From assembly GCA_964390335.1 (NCBI GenBank), contig CAYMHU010000011.1, positions 34,037 to 98,036 on the forward strand: DNA of 64,000 nt, in the 5' to 3' direction. Position 1 is the first letter of the stretch; each line of letters begins with the position of its first letter. Source of the DNA: Granulosicoccus sp964390335 (GTDB lineage: Bacteria; Pseudomonadota; Gammaproteobacteria; Granulosicoccales; Granulosicoccaceae). The notes below the pieces were generated by a model. It saw nothing but the letters and a program-made list of their open reading frames with translations. It was not told the DNA's origin and did no database searches. The position numbers and the translations under genes are program-made. Shown here in pieces: positions 18,250 to 25,761 of the stretch.

Positions 18250-18852
18250 CTAGTAATCAATGCCTTGCTGAGCATTAATGCCACTTTGGAACGGATGCTT
18301 CACTTCCTGCATATCACTGACCAAATCCGCATACTCGATTAATTCCGGCTTGGCATCTCGCCCGGTTAGAATAACGCTGGTTCGTTTATGCCGTGATGCA
18401 ACACCAGCGATCACGTCTTCAATATTCAAATAGTCGTAGCGCAATGCAATATTGATTTCATCGAGCACGATTAAATCGTAGTCACCGCTACGCATCATTT
18501 CCTGAGCCTTATGAAAAGCAGCAACCGCCGCGGCCGTGTCGCTGTCTAGATCTTGTGTATTCCAGGTAAAACCATCGCCCATGGTGAACCAGTGCACCTG
18601 ATCGGGAAATTTCTCGAAAAATTGCCGCTCACCTGTCACCCATTTACCTTTAATAAACTGTACAACGCCTACTTGATTTCCCCAGCCCATGGCGCGAGCA
18701 ACAACCCCGAAAGCTGAGCTGGACTTACCTTTTCCGTTGCCGGTATGAACCAATACTAAGCCTCTATCGGGCTTAACATTACGTGCCGTCTTTGCTTTTT
18801 GTTCTTGTTGCAACGCACTCATTTGTTGTTTGTGCTCTTCGGCCTTACTCAC
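18250..18852 (-). CDS. cobO: cob(I)yrinic acid a,c-diamide adenosyltransferase
   Basis: 200 aa, CobO/BtuR family. The P-loop reads VHTGNGKGKSSSAFG, followed by VVQFIKGKW, HWFTMGDGFTWNTQD and LIVLDEINIAL, all diagnostic. It transfers the adenosyl group of ATP to Co(I) corrinoids. The frame opens at a TTG at 18864, but GGAGAG lies right before the GTG at 18852, which was taken as the start. It follows btuF and precedes cobQ in the B12 operon. Confidence 0.95.
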   Translation of the reverse strand: MSKAEEHKQQMSALQQEQKAKTARNVKPDRGLVLVHTGNGKGKSSSAFGVVARAMGWGNQVGVVQFIKGKWVTGERQFFEKFPDQVHWFTMGDGFTWNTQDLDSDTAAAVAAFHKAQEMMRSGDYDLIVLDEINIALRYDYLNIEDVIAGVASRHKRTSVILTGRDAKPELIEYADLVSDMQEVKHPFQSGINAQQGIDY

Positions 18853-18920
18853 TGTTCTCTCCAATAATTGGGCTATGCGTTTGCGTCACAATCGAGTCAA
18901 GCTGACTCAGCTGGACATTG

Positions 18921-19862
18921 CTAGTTGGAATCGCTAACGCTATCGCTGCTGGTTATTGATTGCATGCTAATGCGCTCTTGCTCTAATTCACGGATAAGAT
19001 CAACGGTCCACGGACCACCGCAAATCGTTTGCGAACTGGGAATAGAGATGACTTTGGTCTTTAGGCCTCTGTGTTTTAACGCGGGATGAACACTAAGTGC
19101 CTGTCCTCTGGACCAAGTATCAGGACTGTATGGAGATTCAAACAGTGCATCCGGCGCTAACGTAATCAGGGACTCAAGCGACAAGCTACCGTAGCTGCCA
19201 ATACCTTTATCGGTTGCCACATTATGCCAACCGGCGAGCTTTAGCGACTGACCTCGTAAACTGTTATCGCCTACTGTATAACCGTTGGGATCATAAACTG
19301 CAGCTCTGGGTTTTGATTCGGTGACCGATGACAGCGCCGCCAACTGTTGCTGCATACGCACAACTTCCTGCTGACCAACCTCGGCTCGGCCGAGCCATCG
19401 CGACACTTGCAGTACATTGTCTTGCAACGCCTCAATTGAATCAGCAATCGGTAATATCTCCACTCTAAGCCCAACGGATTCCAGCAATTGCAATGTGTAA
19501 CGAGAGGTATACTGCCCTGCGATGACAAGATCGGGCTGCAACGGTAAAACCTCTTCAACGTGCCCAGTGTTTGTGGGAAAACGTTTTGCCATATCAGCAT
19601 AAACCGACCCTGCCGGGTCATGCGACAAATGAGACAAAGATAAGATTTGAGAGTCGTCTGCGAACGCCAGCACCAGTTGATCAGCACATAAATTGATGGA
19701 CACTACTGTGGGCAATGCTGGCTTATCAGCTGGTGTTGAACTCGTTGAAATAGAAACAGGTTGAGGTTGCGATTGCGGTTGACTTTGAGATTGCGCATAC
19801 ACCATCGCCTGAGCAGAGGCGAACAAAAAACCAAACATGAGCAATGTGACGCGCACGCTCAT
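18921..19862 (-). CDS. btuF: corrinoid ABC transporter, periplasmic binding protein (BtuF-like)
   Basis: 313 aa with a signal peptide (cleavage near VYAQ, residue 23), then a Gln/Ser/Pro-rich linker that includes SQSQPQSQPQP. The rest is a helical-backbone metal-receptor (periplasmic binding protein III) fold starting at VVSINLCADQLVLAF. Located after btuC and btuD and downstream of a cobalamin riboswitch, it most likely delivers B12 or cobinamide to the importer. Its ATG shares one base with the btuD stop (TGATG). The fold is shared with siderophore binders, so specificity rests on context. Confidence 0.85.
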   Translation of the reverse strand: MSVRVTLLMFGFLFASAQAMVYAQSQSQPQSQPQPVSISTSSTPADKPALPTVVSINLCADQLVLAFADDSQILSLSHLSHDPAGSVYADMAKRFPTNTGHVEEVLPLQPDLVIAGQYTSRYTLQLLESVGLRVEILPIADSIEALQDNVLQVSRWLGRAEVGQQEVVRMQQQLAALSSVTESKPRAAVYDPNGYTVGDNSLRGQSLKLAGWHNVATDKGIGSYGSLSLESLITLAPDALFESPYSPDTWSRGQALSVHPALKHRGLKTKVISIPSSQTICGGPWTVDLIRELEQERISMQSITSSDSVSDSN

Positions 19863-20665
19863 CAGACACGACGCAATGCGGTCAACGATGGTTGTTGACC
19901 ACCGATGACAGCGATTTCAACACCATAAACCGATCGTACGTTATGGGGGTTCAACACATCCATGGGTAAACCACTGGCGACAACTCGGGCGTCATTCATT
20001 AGATACACTCGATCGCAATAGCGAGCGGCCAACGTCAAATCATGCAATACAACAATACAAGCACGCTCTGTAGTGCAAAACGTTTTTAATAAATCCATGA
20101 TTTGCAGTTGGTGCCCAATATCAAGCGCCGCCGTAGGTTCATCAGCCAACAACACCGACGGCTCCGATGCCAATGCTCTTGCCAACATTACCCGAGTTAG
20201 TTCACCGCCTGATAACGTTGTTACCGATTGGTCCTGGAATGATAAACAATCGGTTGCTTCCATAACCTCATGCACCAACTGGTGATCTTCATCCGTGGGT
20301 GATTGCCAGCGAGAGAGATACGGTATTCGTCCCAGCATCACAAGATGCTTCACGCTGACAGGCCAGTGCGCCATGGATAACTGCTCTAGCCACCCGAGCT
20401 GCTGCGCACGTTGATTTGCAGCGTACTGTCCGATTGGTTTATCGTGCAGCATAACTTGGCCTGTATCAGGCTCATTCAGTCCAGCGAGTGTACTGAGTAA
20501 TGTCGATTTACCAGCGCCATTAGGCCCGATTAAACCGACAAGCTCGCCTCGATCAAGATGTATATCGACATCATCCACCAGCACACGATTACCACGGGTC
20601 TCGGTGATGGACTCGCCTTTTAGCAGACAATCGCCTGCACGCTTATCACTATCGATAACCATCAC
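19862..20665 (-). CDS. btuD: corrinoid ABC transporter, ATP-binding protein (BtuD-like)
   Basis: 267 aa FecE/BtuD-type ATPase: Walker A GLIGPNGAGKSTLL, signature LSGGELTRVML, Walker B VLLADEPTAALD, switch His in VVLHDLTLAARY. The frame starts at a GTG at 20665, with an ATG one codon later at 20662; either could be used. It overlaps the permease gene by 17 bp. Family members also serve ferric siderophores; the riboswitch and cob genes point to B12. Confidence 0.88.
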   Translation of the reverse strand: MMVIDSDKRAGDCLLKGESITETRGNRVLVDDVDIHLDRGELVGLIGPNGAGKSTLLSTLAGLNEPDTGQVMLHDKPIGQYAANQRAQQLGWLEQLSMAHWPVSVKHLVMLGRIPYLSRWQSPTDEDHQLVHEVMEATDCLSFQDQSVTTLSGGELTRVMLARALASEPSVLLADEPTAALDIGHQLQIMDLLKTFCTTERACIVVLHDLTLAARYCDRVYLMNDARVVASGLPMDVLNPHNVRSVYGVEIAVIGGQQPSLTALRRV

Positions 20666-21656
20666 GTCGACTTCTGAGAATTAAGTGTAAAAAGAACGGC
20701 GCACCCACTAGCGATGTCAGCACACCTACTTTCATCGCGGTTGGTGTTGGTATGAGACGCACACCGATATCAGCTGCCAGTAGCATTGCACTACCGCCTA
20801 AAGCCGATGCGAACAACAACCGGCGAGGTTCGTAGCTGACCCACGGTCTGAGTAAGTGAGGAACCACCAAACCAATAAACCCGATCATCCCAGTGGTTGC
20901 CACACTGGCACCAACAGCCAAAGAGACTGCTATAAAAATACGCCAGCGTAAACGTCCATGATCTACTCCGAGACTTTGCGCTGTGCGCTCACCCAAGGTT
21001 AAGGCATCGAGTTGACGACCAACACCCACTAACAAAATCCAACCTAAGATCGTGCAGGGCAACATGACCCAAACGTCGACCAATGAGCGATCACTCAGAT
21101 CGCCCAATGTCCACAGCACCAATTCTCTAACGGCAAACGGACTTGGCGCAAAATTTAATAGCAATGACATACCCGCAGTGGCCATCGCGTTCACAGCAAC
21201 TCCCGCCAAGATAAGGGTAGTTACATTGGAGTCTTTCCCGGCAAGCAAATACACCAGCGCAGTTGCCAGTAAAGAACCGAGCATGCCGGCAATCGGAACA
21301 CTTTGTGGGTGAAACACACTGGTGCCAAAATACAATACGGTAACCGCGCCCAGTGCAGCCCCGCTTGCACTACCAACCAATCCGGGGCTGGCCAGCGGAT
21401 TGCGCAACAGCCCTTGCATGGCAGCGCCACACAGACCCAAAGTTGCTCCGGCAATAATGGCAATAAGCGTGCGAGGCAGACGAACTTCTCTTAAGATGAT
21501 TGCACCAACATCGGCGTCATCAGAAAACATGTGTTTAAGCGATGCAAAGAGATCGATAGGCTCTGCCCCCACACTCATACTGATTGCCGCCAGCACCAAT
21601 ACTGCGAGACCCAGTATGATGTGCAGCATCGAGATGTTATTAGTTTTCGCGCGCAA
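20649..21656 (-). CDS. btuC: corrinoid ABC transporter, permease (BtuC-like)
   Basis: 335 aa FecCD-family permease with about 10 membrane segments and family stretches LRLPRTLIAIIAGATLGLCG-like (REVRLPRTL), GLLRNPLASPGLVG and FIGLVVPHLLRP. The start is a TTG at 21656 with GGGAG six bases upstream; a later ATG at 21629 is less well placed. It is the first gene after the cobalamin riboswitch, so B12 should turn this importer operon off. Confidence 0.88.
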   Translation of the reverse strand: MRAKTNNISMLHIILGLAVLVLAAISMSVGAEPIDLFASLKHMFSDDADVGAIILREVRLPRTLIAIIAGATLGLCGAAMQGLLRNPLASPGLVGSASGAALGAVTVLYFGTSVFHPQSVPIAGMLGSLLATALVYLLAGKDSNVTTLILAGVAVNAMATAGMSLLLNFAPSPFAVRELVLWTLGDLSDRSLVDVWVMLPCTILGWILLVGVGRQLDALTLGERTAQSLGVDHGRLRWRIFIAVSLAVGASVATTGMIGFIGLVVPHLLRPWVSYEPRRLLFASALGGSAMLLAADIGVRLIPTPTAMKVGVLTSLVGAPFFLHLILRSRRDGYR

Positions 21657-21844
21657 TCGACGCTCCCGTCAATAAAGGCCGCATCAAAACAACAGTGTGT
21701 AGATAGCGTTTGTGCAAATCCATCTTCCGTCAACAAAAACCAGGGGATGAATTAAACGCGATAGACCGACTTGGCCTTGGTAGGTGTTCTAAACAGCGGA
21801 GGCACCAAAACGCGCGAACCCAAACACCCCGTTTGGTTGTTAGC

Positions 21845-22033
21845 TTTGCAGCGTGGCAGGTCTCCTGGCTTACAACGGCCAACATAGTACGTTGGCATTT
21901 CGTCTACCCTTCCCGAGTTGCTTGTTATAAGAAACAGGCGCTCAGTGGGACGCAAGACGAATACGTTATTTACAGTTGCGGGGGCAGCCGAAGCATTCCA
22001 CTTCGTTCCCTTTAAATCCAAAATTGGAACCCA
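21845..22033 (-). ncRNA. cobalamin (B12) riboswitch
   Basis: On the minus strand the region carries the hallmark elements in order: AAAGGGAA after a short 5' stem, GGCTGCCCCCGCAACTGTAA, GGGAAGG, and the B12 box AAGCCAGGAGACCTGCC (21855-21871). It lies about 190 nt upstream of btuC and reads towards it. A CCAAAC/GTTTGG hairpin at 21820-21836 just downstream could be part of the expression platform. Binding of adenosylcobalamin is expected to repress btuCDF-cobO-cobQ. The boundaries are approximate. Confidence 0.95.
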
Positions 22034-22094
22034 GCTGATAAGTTGAGTCTACATTAATCAGTTGCGCAACGCACAATAAACTGTTGCCAACGCA

Positions 22095-22166
22095 TTATTT
22101 GAGCTGTTCAGGCAATCCAGCAACTACCAGAACCACATGGTCACAGCATTGGGACAAAGCCTGATG
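22095..22166 (-). pseudogene. 3' remnant of cobU/cobP (adenosylcobinamide kinase/guanylyltransferase)
   Basis: In the minus-strand gap after the cobC stop, 23 codons ending in TAA read HQALSQCCDHVVLVVAGLPE then QLK. This matches the conserved CobU/CobP C-terminus (pattern HQ-LA--CD-VVL-VAGLP--LK). Upstream the same frame runs into cobC, which uses another frame, and no P-loop or rest of CobU exists. The position between cobC and the riboswitch is a natural place for cobU. The simplest reading is a deletion of nearly all of cobU that left the last 23 codons. Confidence 0.75.
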
Positions 22167-22179
22167 CAGTAGAATCCTA

Positions 22180-22818
22180 TCAGGGTAACCAATTCATGGT
22201 GCGCACAAGCGGTGTGTCATCATAGTAGTCAATACAGTTAATGGCACCATAATATTGATCGAGTCTGAAAATATGTTCCGACGCTAACTTCAGCTCTTTT
22301 GCCAACACAATTCTGTTCACCCCACCATGAGCAACCACAACAATGGTTTCTTGTTTGTGATGTTGTTTTAGTCGGGACGTGGATTCAACCACACGTGCCA
22401 CCATTTGATCATAACTCTCGCCATTCGGAAAACACACTTTCGTTGGATGACGCATCCATTGCTGAAAAATTTCAGGGTACTCGCGCTCCGCCTCTTCATA
22501 ACGTAAGCCTTCAAAATCACCAAAATCAAGCTCTGAAATTCCGTTTTCAATGATTGGTTCAAGTTGACAGGCCTGACCAACCACCTCAGCCGTGTCTTTA
22601 GCCCGCAGCAACGGACTGGTATAAATGGCGGCAGGCTTTAAAGGTTGAATCAATGTAGCGCTGGCGCTGATTTGCTGTCGCCCTTGCACTGACAGCGCAA
22701 CATCGAGTTTGCCGTAACAGCGCCCACGAAAGGCGGCATCGGTTTCACCGTGTCTGAGTAAGATCAGCCGATGGGTCACGCCTTCCGGCAACGCAGATGA
22801 TCGCCAATCGTTATTCAT
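22180..22818 (-). CDS. cobC: alpha-ribazole phosphatase / histidine phosphatase family
   Basis: 212 aa histidine-phosphatase fold: RHGETD (about residues 22-27) with the phospho-accepting His, GRCYGKLDVALS, the TSPLLRAKDTAE segment and the second His in VVVAHGGVNR. CobC removes the phosphate from alpha-ribazole-5'-phosphate or adenosylcobalamin-5'-phosphate. The assignment rests on its position after cobT and cobS; the fold alone would fit other phosphatases. It starts 17 bp after cobS. Confidence 0.88.
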   Translation of the reverse strand: MNNDWRSSALPEGVTHRLILLRHGETDAAFRGRCYGKLDVALSVQGRQQISASATLIQPLKPAAIYTSPLLRAKDTAEVVGQACQLEPIIENGISELDFGDFEGLRYEEAEREYPEIFQQWMRHPTKVCFPNGESYDQMVARVVESTSRLKQHHKQETIVVVAHGGVNRIVLAKELKLASEHIFRLDQYYGAINCIDYYDDTPLVRTMNWLP

Positions 22819-22835
22819 TTAAAACTGTTCCAGCT

Positions 22836-23588
22836 TCACAGTGATGACGCCAACATTGTCGCCCCCAGGCCCAGCAACATGACTTCAGCGATTTCGGTAG
22901 TTGCACCCATTGTATCGCCGGTTACACCTTGAATGCGTCGATGGCAGAGCCAAGCAACCACAAGAAACACCACCGAACACAAGGCAACGGCCAAGACAAC
23001 ACTTTCACCCACCAATACGACACTGATTATCAACGCCATCGCCGTTGCACCACCCACTTCAGCAGGTCCTGCAAACTGAGTAATAGAAGCGCCAGCACCC
23101 GTGGCACGTGCGTAGGGCATCAACCAACCTAAGCAAATTGAACATCTCGATAACGCTGCAGCCACCACAATCCAGCACCAGCCCATTTCTGCTTCAGCCA
23201 ATGACGCTAACGCCACCACGCGAGTCCCTAACGATAAAAACAGTGCGATGCCACCATAAGTGCCAATGGTTGAATCGCGCATAATGCGTAACACATCTTC
23301 ACGCTTGTACCCACCGCCAAAACCATCGGCCATATCTGCCAACCCATCTTGATGCAAGCCACCACCGACTAATGCCACTAGCGCTGTTGCCGCAAATGCT
23401 TGCAACAAAAACGGAACAGCCGCGAGATTCAACAACCACATTAATCCAATTTGCAGCGCTGCGATCAAGCATCCAATCATTGGAAAAAAAAGTGTTGATC
23501 GAGCTACATCCGCACCATCAAACGGCTTGCTGGGATTAACCGGAATCCGCGTAAGAAAAGCCAGCGCGGTTAATGCTCGCCTAATCAA
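22836..23588 (-). CDS. cobS: adenosylcobinamide-GDP ribazoletransferase (cobalamin synthase)
   Basis: 250 aa membrane protein with 6-7 hydrophobic segments. It carries the FLTRIPV start, the Asp-rich GGGLHQDGLADMADGFGGG metal site and MRDSTIGTYGG, all conserved in CobS. It joins alpha-ribazole to adenosylcobinamide-GDP. The start is a TTG at 23588 overlapping the cobT stop (TTGA). Confidence 0.95.
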   Translation of the reverse strand: MIRRALTALAFLTRIPVNPSKPFDGADVARSTLFFPMIGCLIAALQIGLMWLLNLAAVPFLLQAFAATALVALVGGGLHQDGLADMADGFGGGYKREDVLRIMRDSTIGTYGGIALFLSLGTRVVALASLAEAEMGWCWIVVAAALSRCSICLGWLMPYARATGAGASITQFAGPAEVGGATAMALIISVVLVGESVVLAVALCSVVFLVVAWLCHRRIQGVTGDTMGATTEIAEVMLLGLGATMLASSL

Positions 23589-24667
23589 GAGGTTTTGTTT
23601 TCCACGGCAGCACTTTCAAAAGTAGCCATCTGAGACATAACAGTGGCGGCCGACTTAAGTAGGGTTAAGCTTAAACAAGCACCTGTACCTTCACCCAAAC
23701 GAAATTCAAGATCAAGCAAAGGCTGAGCATCAAGTGCATTCACCAAAGCCTCGTGTCCGGGTTCTGTCGACTGGTGGCCTACAAACACATAGTCGCGAAC
23801 TGAGGGACACATTTTGACTGCCGCGAGCACTGCCGCCGTTGAAATAAAGCCATCTGCTACCACAGCAATTCCTCGTCGAGAAAGTCCCAAAGCCATGCCG
23901 CATATACCAGCCAATTCGAACCCACCCAGTTTTCTCAGTACATCAAAGCCATCGTCTGACTTAACCGGATTCGTTACCAGCGCTTGCTCAATGGCCTTTA
24001 CTTTTCTGGCAAGCGTTGCATCATCCGAACCCGTGCCTCTACCAGTAATAGATTCTGGCGAAAGTTGCAGAAAAGCCGCCGTCATCGCACTGGCAATGGT
24101 GGTGTTCCCAATACCCATTTCACCCAACGCAACCGCTTTACTGCCTTGCGCGTAACAATGCTCGGCCATGGCTATGCCCGCCGCAAGCGCTTGATACAAC
24201 TGAGCCTCGGTCATAGCAGCACCCTGGCTAATATCGCCGGAACCCAATGCAACTGCATGTGCATAGAAACGATCCGATTGAATGTCTGACAGATCCGCAT
24301 CGACTCCCATATTTACCACAGCCACATCCGCACCAACAACATTGGCGATGGCATTGATCGCGGCTCCACCGTTCAAGAAATTTCGCACCATCTGAGCCGT
24401 AACCTCACGAGGAAACGGACCCAATGAATGTGATTTTGTGATGCCATGATCAGCAGCAAATATCACTACATGCGTTTGATCAATCACAGGTGGCACTTGC
24501 CGTTGGATACCGCACAGTGTCGCTCCAATGGATTCCAGTCGACCCAAACTTCCTATGGGTTTAGTCAGAGACTGATGATAAATCGTAGCGTCTTCAACAG
24601 AAGGGGTGTGGAGCGGTGTTATTGCCGCGAGGGTATCTTCTACCTGTGTTTGAGCCGAGCTGGTCAT
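23585..24667 (-). CDS. cobT: nicotinate-nucleotide--dimethylbenzimidazole phosphoribosyltransferase
   Basis: 360 aa, usual CobT length. Conserved parts: LTKPIGSLGRLE near the N-terminus, FAADHGITKSHSLGPFPREVTAQMVRNFL-like (FAADHGIT and PREVTAQM), GEMGIGNTT and GAGTGACLSL-like (GEGTGACLSL) near the C-terminus. It activates the lower ligand base to alpha-ribazole phosphate. It is the first gene of cobT-cobS-cobC. No riboswitch is visible upstream of it. Confidence 0.96.
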   Translation of the reverse strand: MTSSAQTQVEDTLAAITPLHTPSVEDATIYHQSLTKPIGSLGRLESIGATLCGIQRQVPPVIDQTHVVIFAADHGITKSHSLGPFPREVTAQMVRNFLNGGAAINAIANVVGADVAVVNMGVDADLSDIQSDRFYAHAVALGSGDISQGAAMTEAQLYQALAAGIAMAEHCYAQGSKAVALGEMGIGNTTIASAMTAAFLQLSPESITGRGTGSDDATLARKVKAIEQALVTNPVKSDDGFDVLRKLGGFELAGICGMALGLSRRGIAVVADGFISTAAVLAAVKMCPSVRDYVFVGHQSTEPGHEALVNALDAQPLLDLEFRLGEGTGACLSLTLLKSAATVMSQMATFESAAVENKTS

Positions 24668-24937
24668 TGATGCGATGTCGAAAAACCAACAAAGTAACAG
24701 AAGACGTTCTACCCGGCTACCAGCTTATCAACAAACGTATCTGTATACGGCGCGATTAGCTAGCTTTCGGTATGAACAAGTTACTACTTTTGGACTAAGT
24801 AAGAAGGTCCCCGGCTGTTTTAAGTTCCTATCTTAGTGTGATATAAACCTGATGAAATTACAAATTCAGATCGTGTGTCATTTTGAAGGGTGTTCGCACG
24901 AGTGTAAATATCATCTTACAGACAATGGAAGTTTTAC

Positions 24938-25750
24938 ATGACTGAGTCGTTATCCAGTGCTGAAATGGCTGGTGTCTTAGCTTTAATCGAAGAAGCTCAT
25001 TTAGCTACTTCTGCTTACGAATTTCGTCAAACACTTATCCATGGCGTTGGGGCACTAATAGATTCACATTCGTGCGTGTGGACTGAATTTCCCACAGACG
25101 TATTTACCGCAAAGCCTAAACCAACCAGTATAGCGGAGATCACCGATGACACACTAGACACCAATGCCTTACTCCCCATATTCAATGCTTATGCGTCGCA
25201 GCATCCAGTCATCGTGCACACTATTGAAAATCACAAGCATCCCGGCAACATTGAACCGATGGCGATTTCGGATTTATTAGACCGTGATCAGTATCAAGAG
25301 CTTGACCTGTATAAACAGTTTTATTTCCATCAATCCGTTGAAGACCAAATGTCTATTGGTTATATCGAAAACAAGTTTGTTAAAGGACTGTCAGCACATC
25401 GTGAATTCTGGGGATTCACTGACAAGGAACATCGCTTATTAGCGCAAATTGCAGCCTGCACATTTCCGTATTACCGAACTTTGTGCGTTGTTGACGTTAA
25501 AGACACTAAAACACCCGCTACAATTCAAATTAACGACTGCAGTTTTATCGAACATCACCGCAAGCTGGGTATCACTAAACGGCAGGCTGAACTACTCACT
25601 CATGTAGCGCGCGGCAAATCCAACAAACAAATTGCCGATCTGTGTTCAGTCAGTGAGGGAACGGTACGAAAGCATCTGGAAAACTGCTTCCGTCGATTAT
25701 CAGTAAACAATCGTGTAAGCGCTATAACAACTGCAATGGAAATAATCTGA
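24938..25750 (+). CDS. LuxR-family transcriptional regulator
   Basis: 270 aa. The C-terminal LuxR/FixJ-type helix-turn-helix occupies about residues 208-268, with LGITKRQAELLTHVARG then NKQIADLCSVSEGTVRKHLENC. The N-terminal 190 residues show no receiver Asp pattern; they could be a small-ligand-sensing domain of the GAF or autoinducer type but were not identified. The start ATG follows GGAAG at 24927. It stands alone between the cob block and a convergent secreted-protein gene, so its targets are unknown. Confidence 0.85.
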   Translation: MTESLSSAEMAGVLALIEEAHLATSAYEFRQTLIHGVGALIDSHSCVWTEFPTDVFTAKPKPTSIAEITDDTLDTNALLPIFNAYASQHPVIVHTIENHKHPGNIEPMAISDLLDRDQYQELDLYKQFYFHQSVEDQMSIGYIENKFVKGLSAHREFWGFTDKEHRLLAQIAACTFPYYRTLCVVDVKDTKTPATIQINDCSFIEHHRKLGITKRQAELLTHVARGKSNKQIADLCSVSEGTVRKHLENCFRRLSVNNRVSAITTAMEII

Positions 25751-25761
25751 GTAATGATCGC

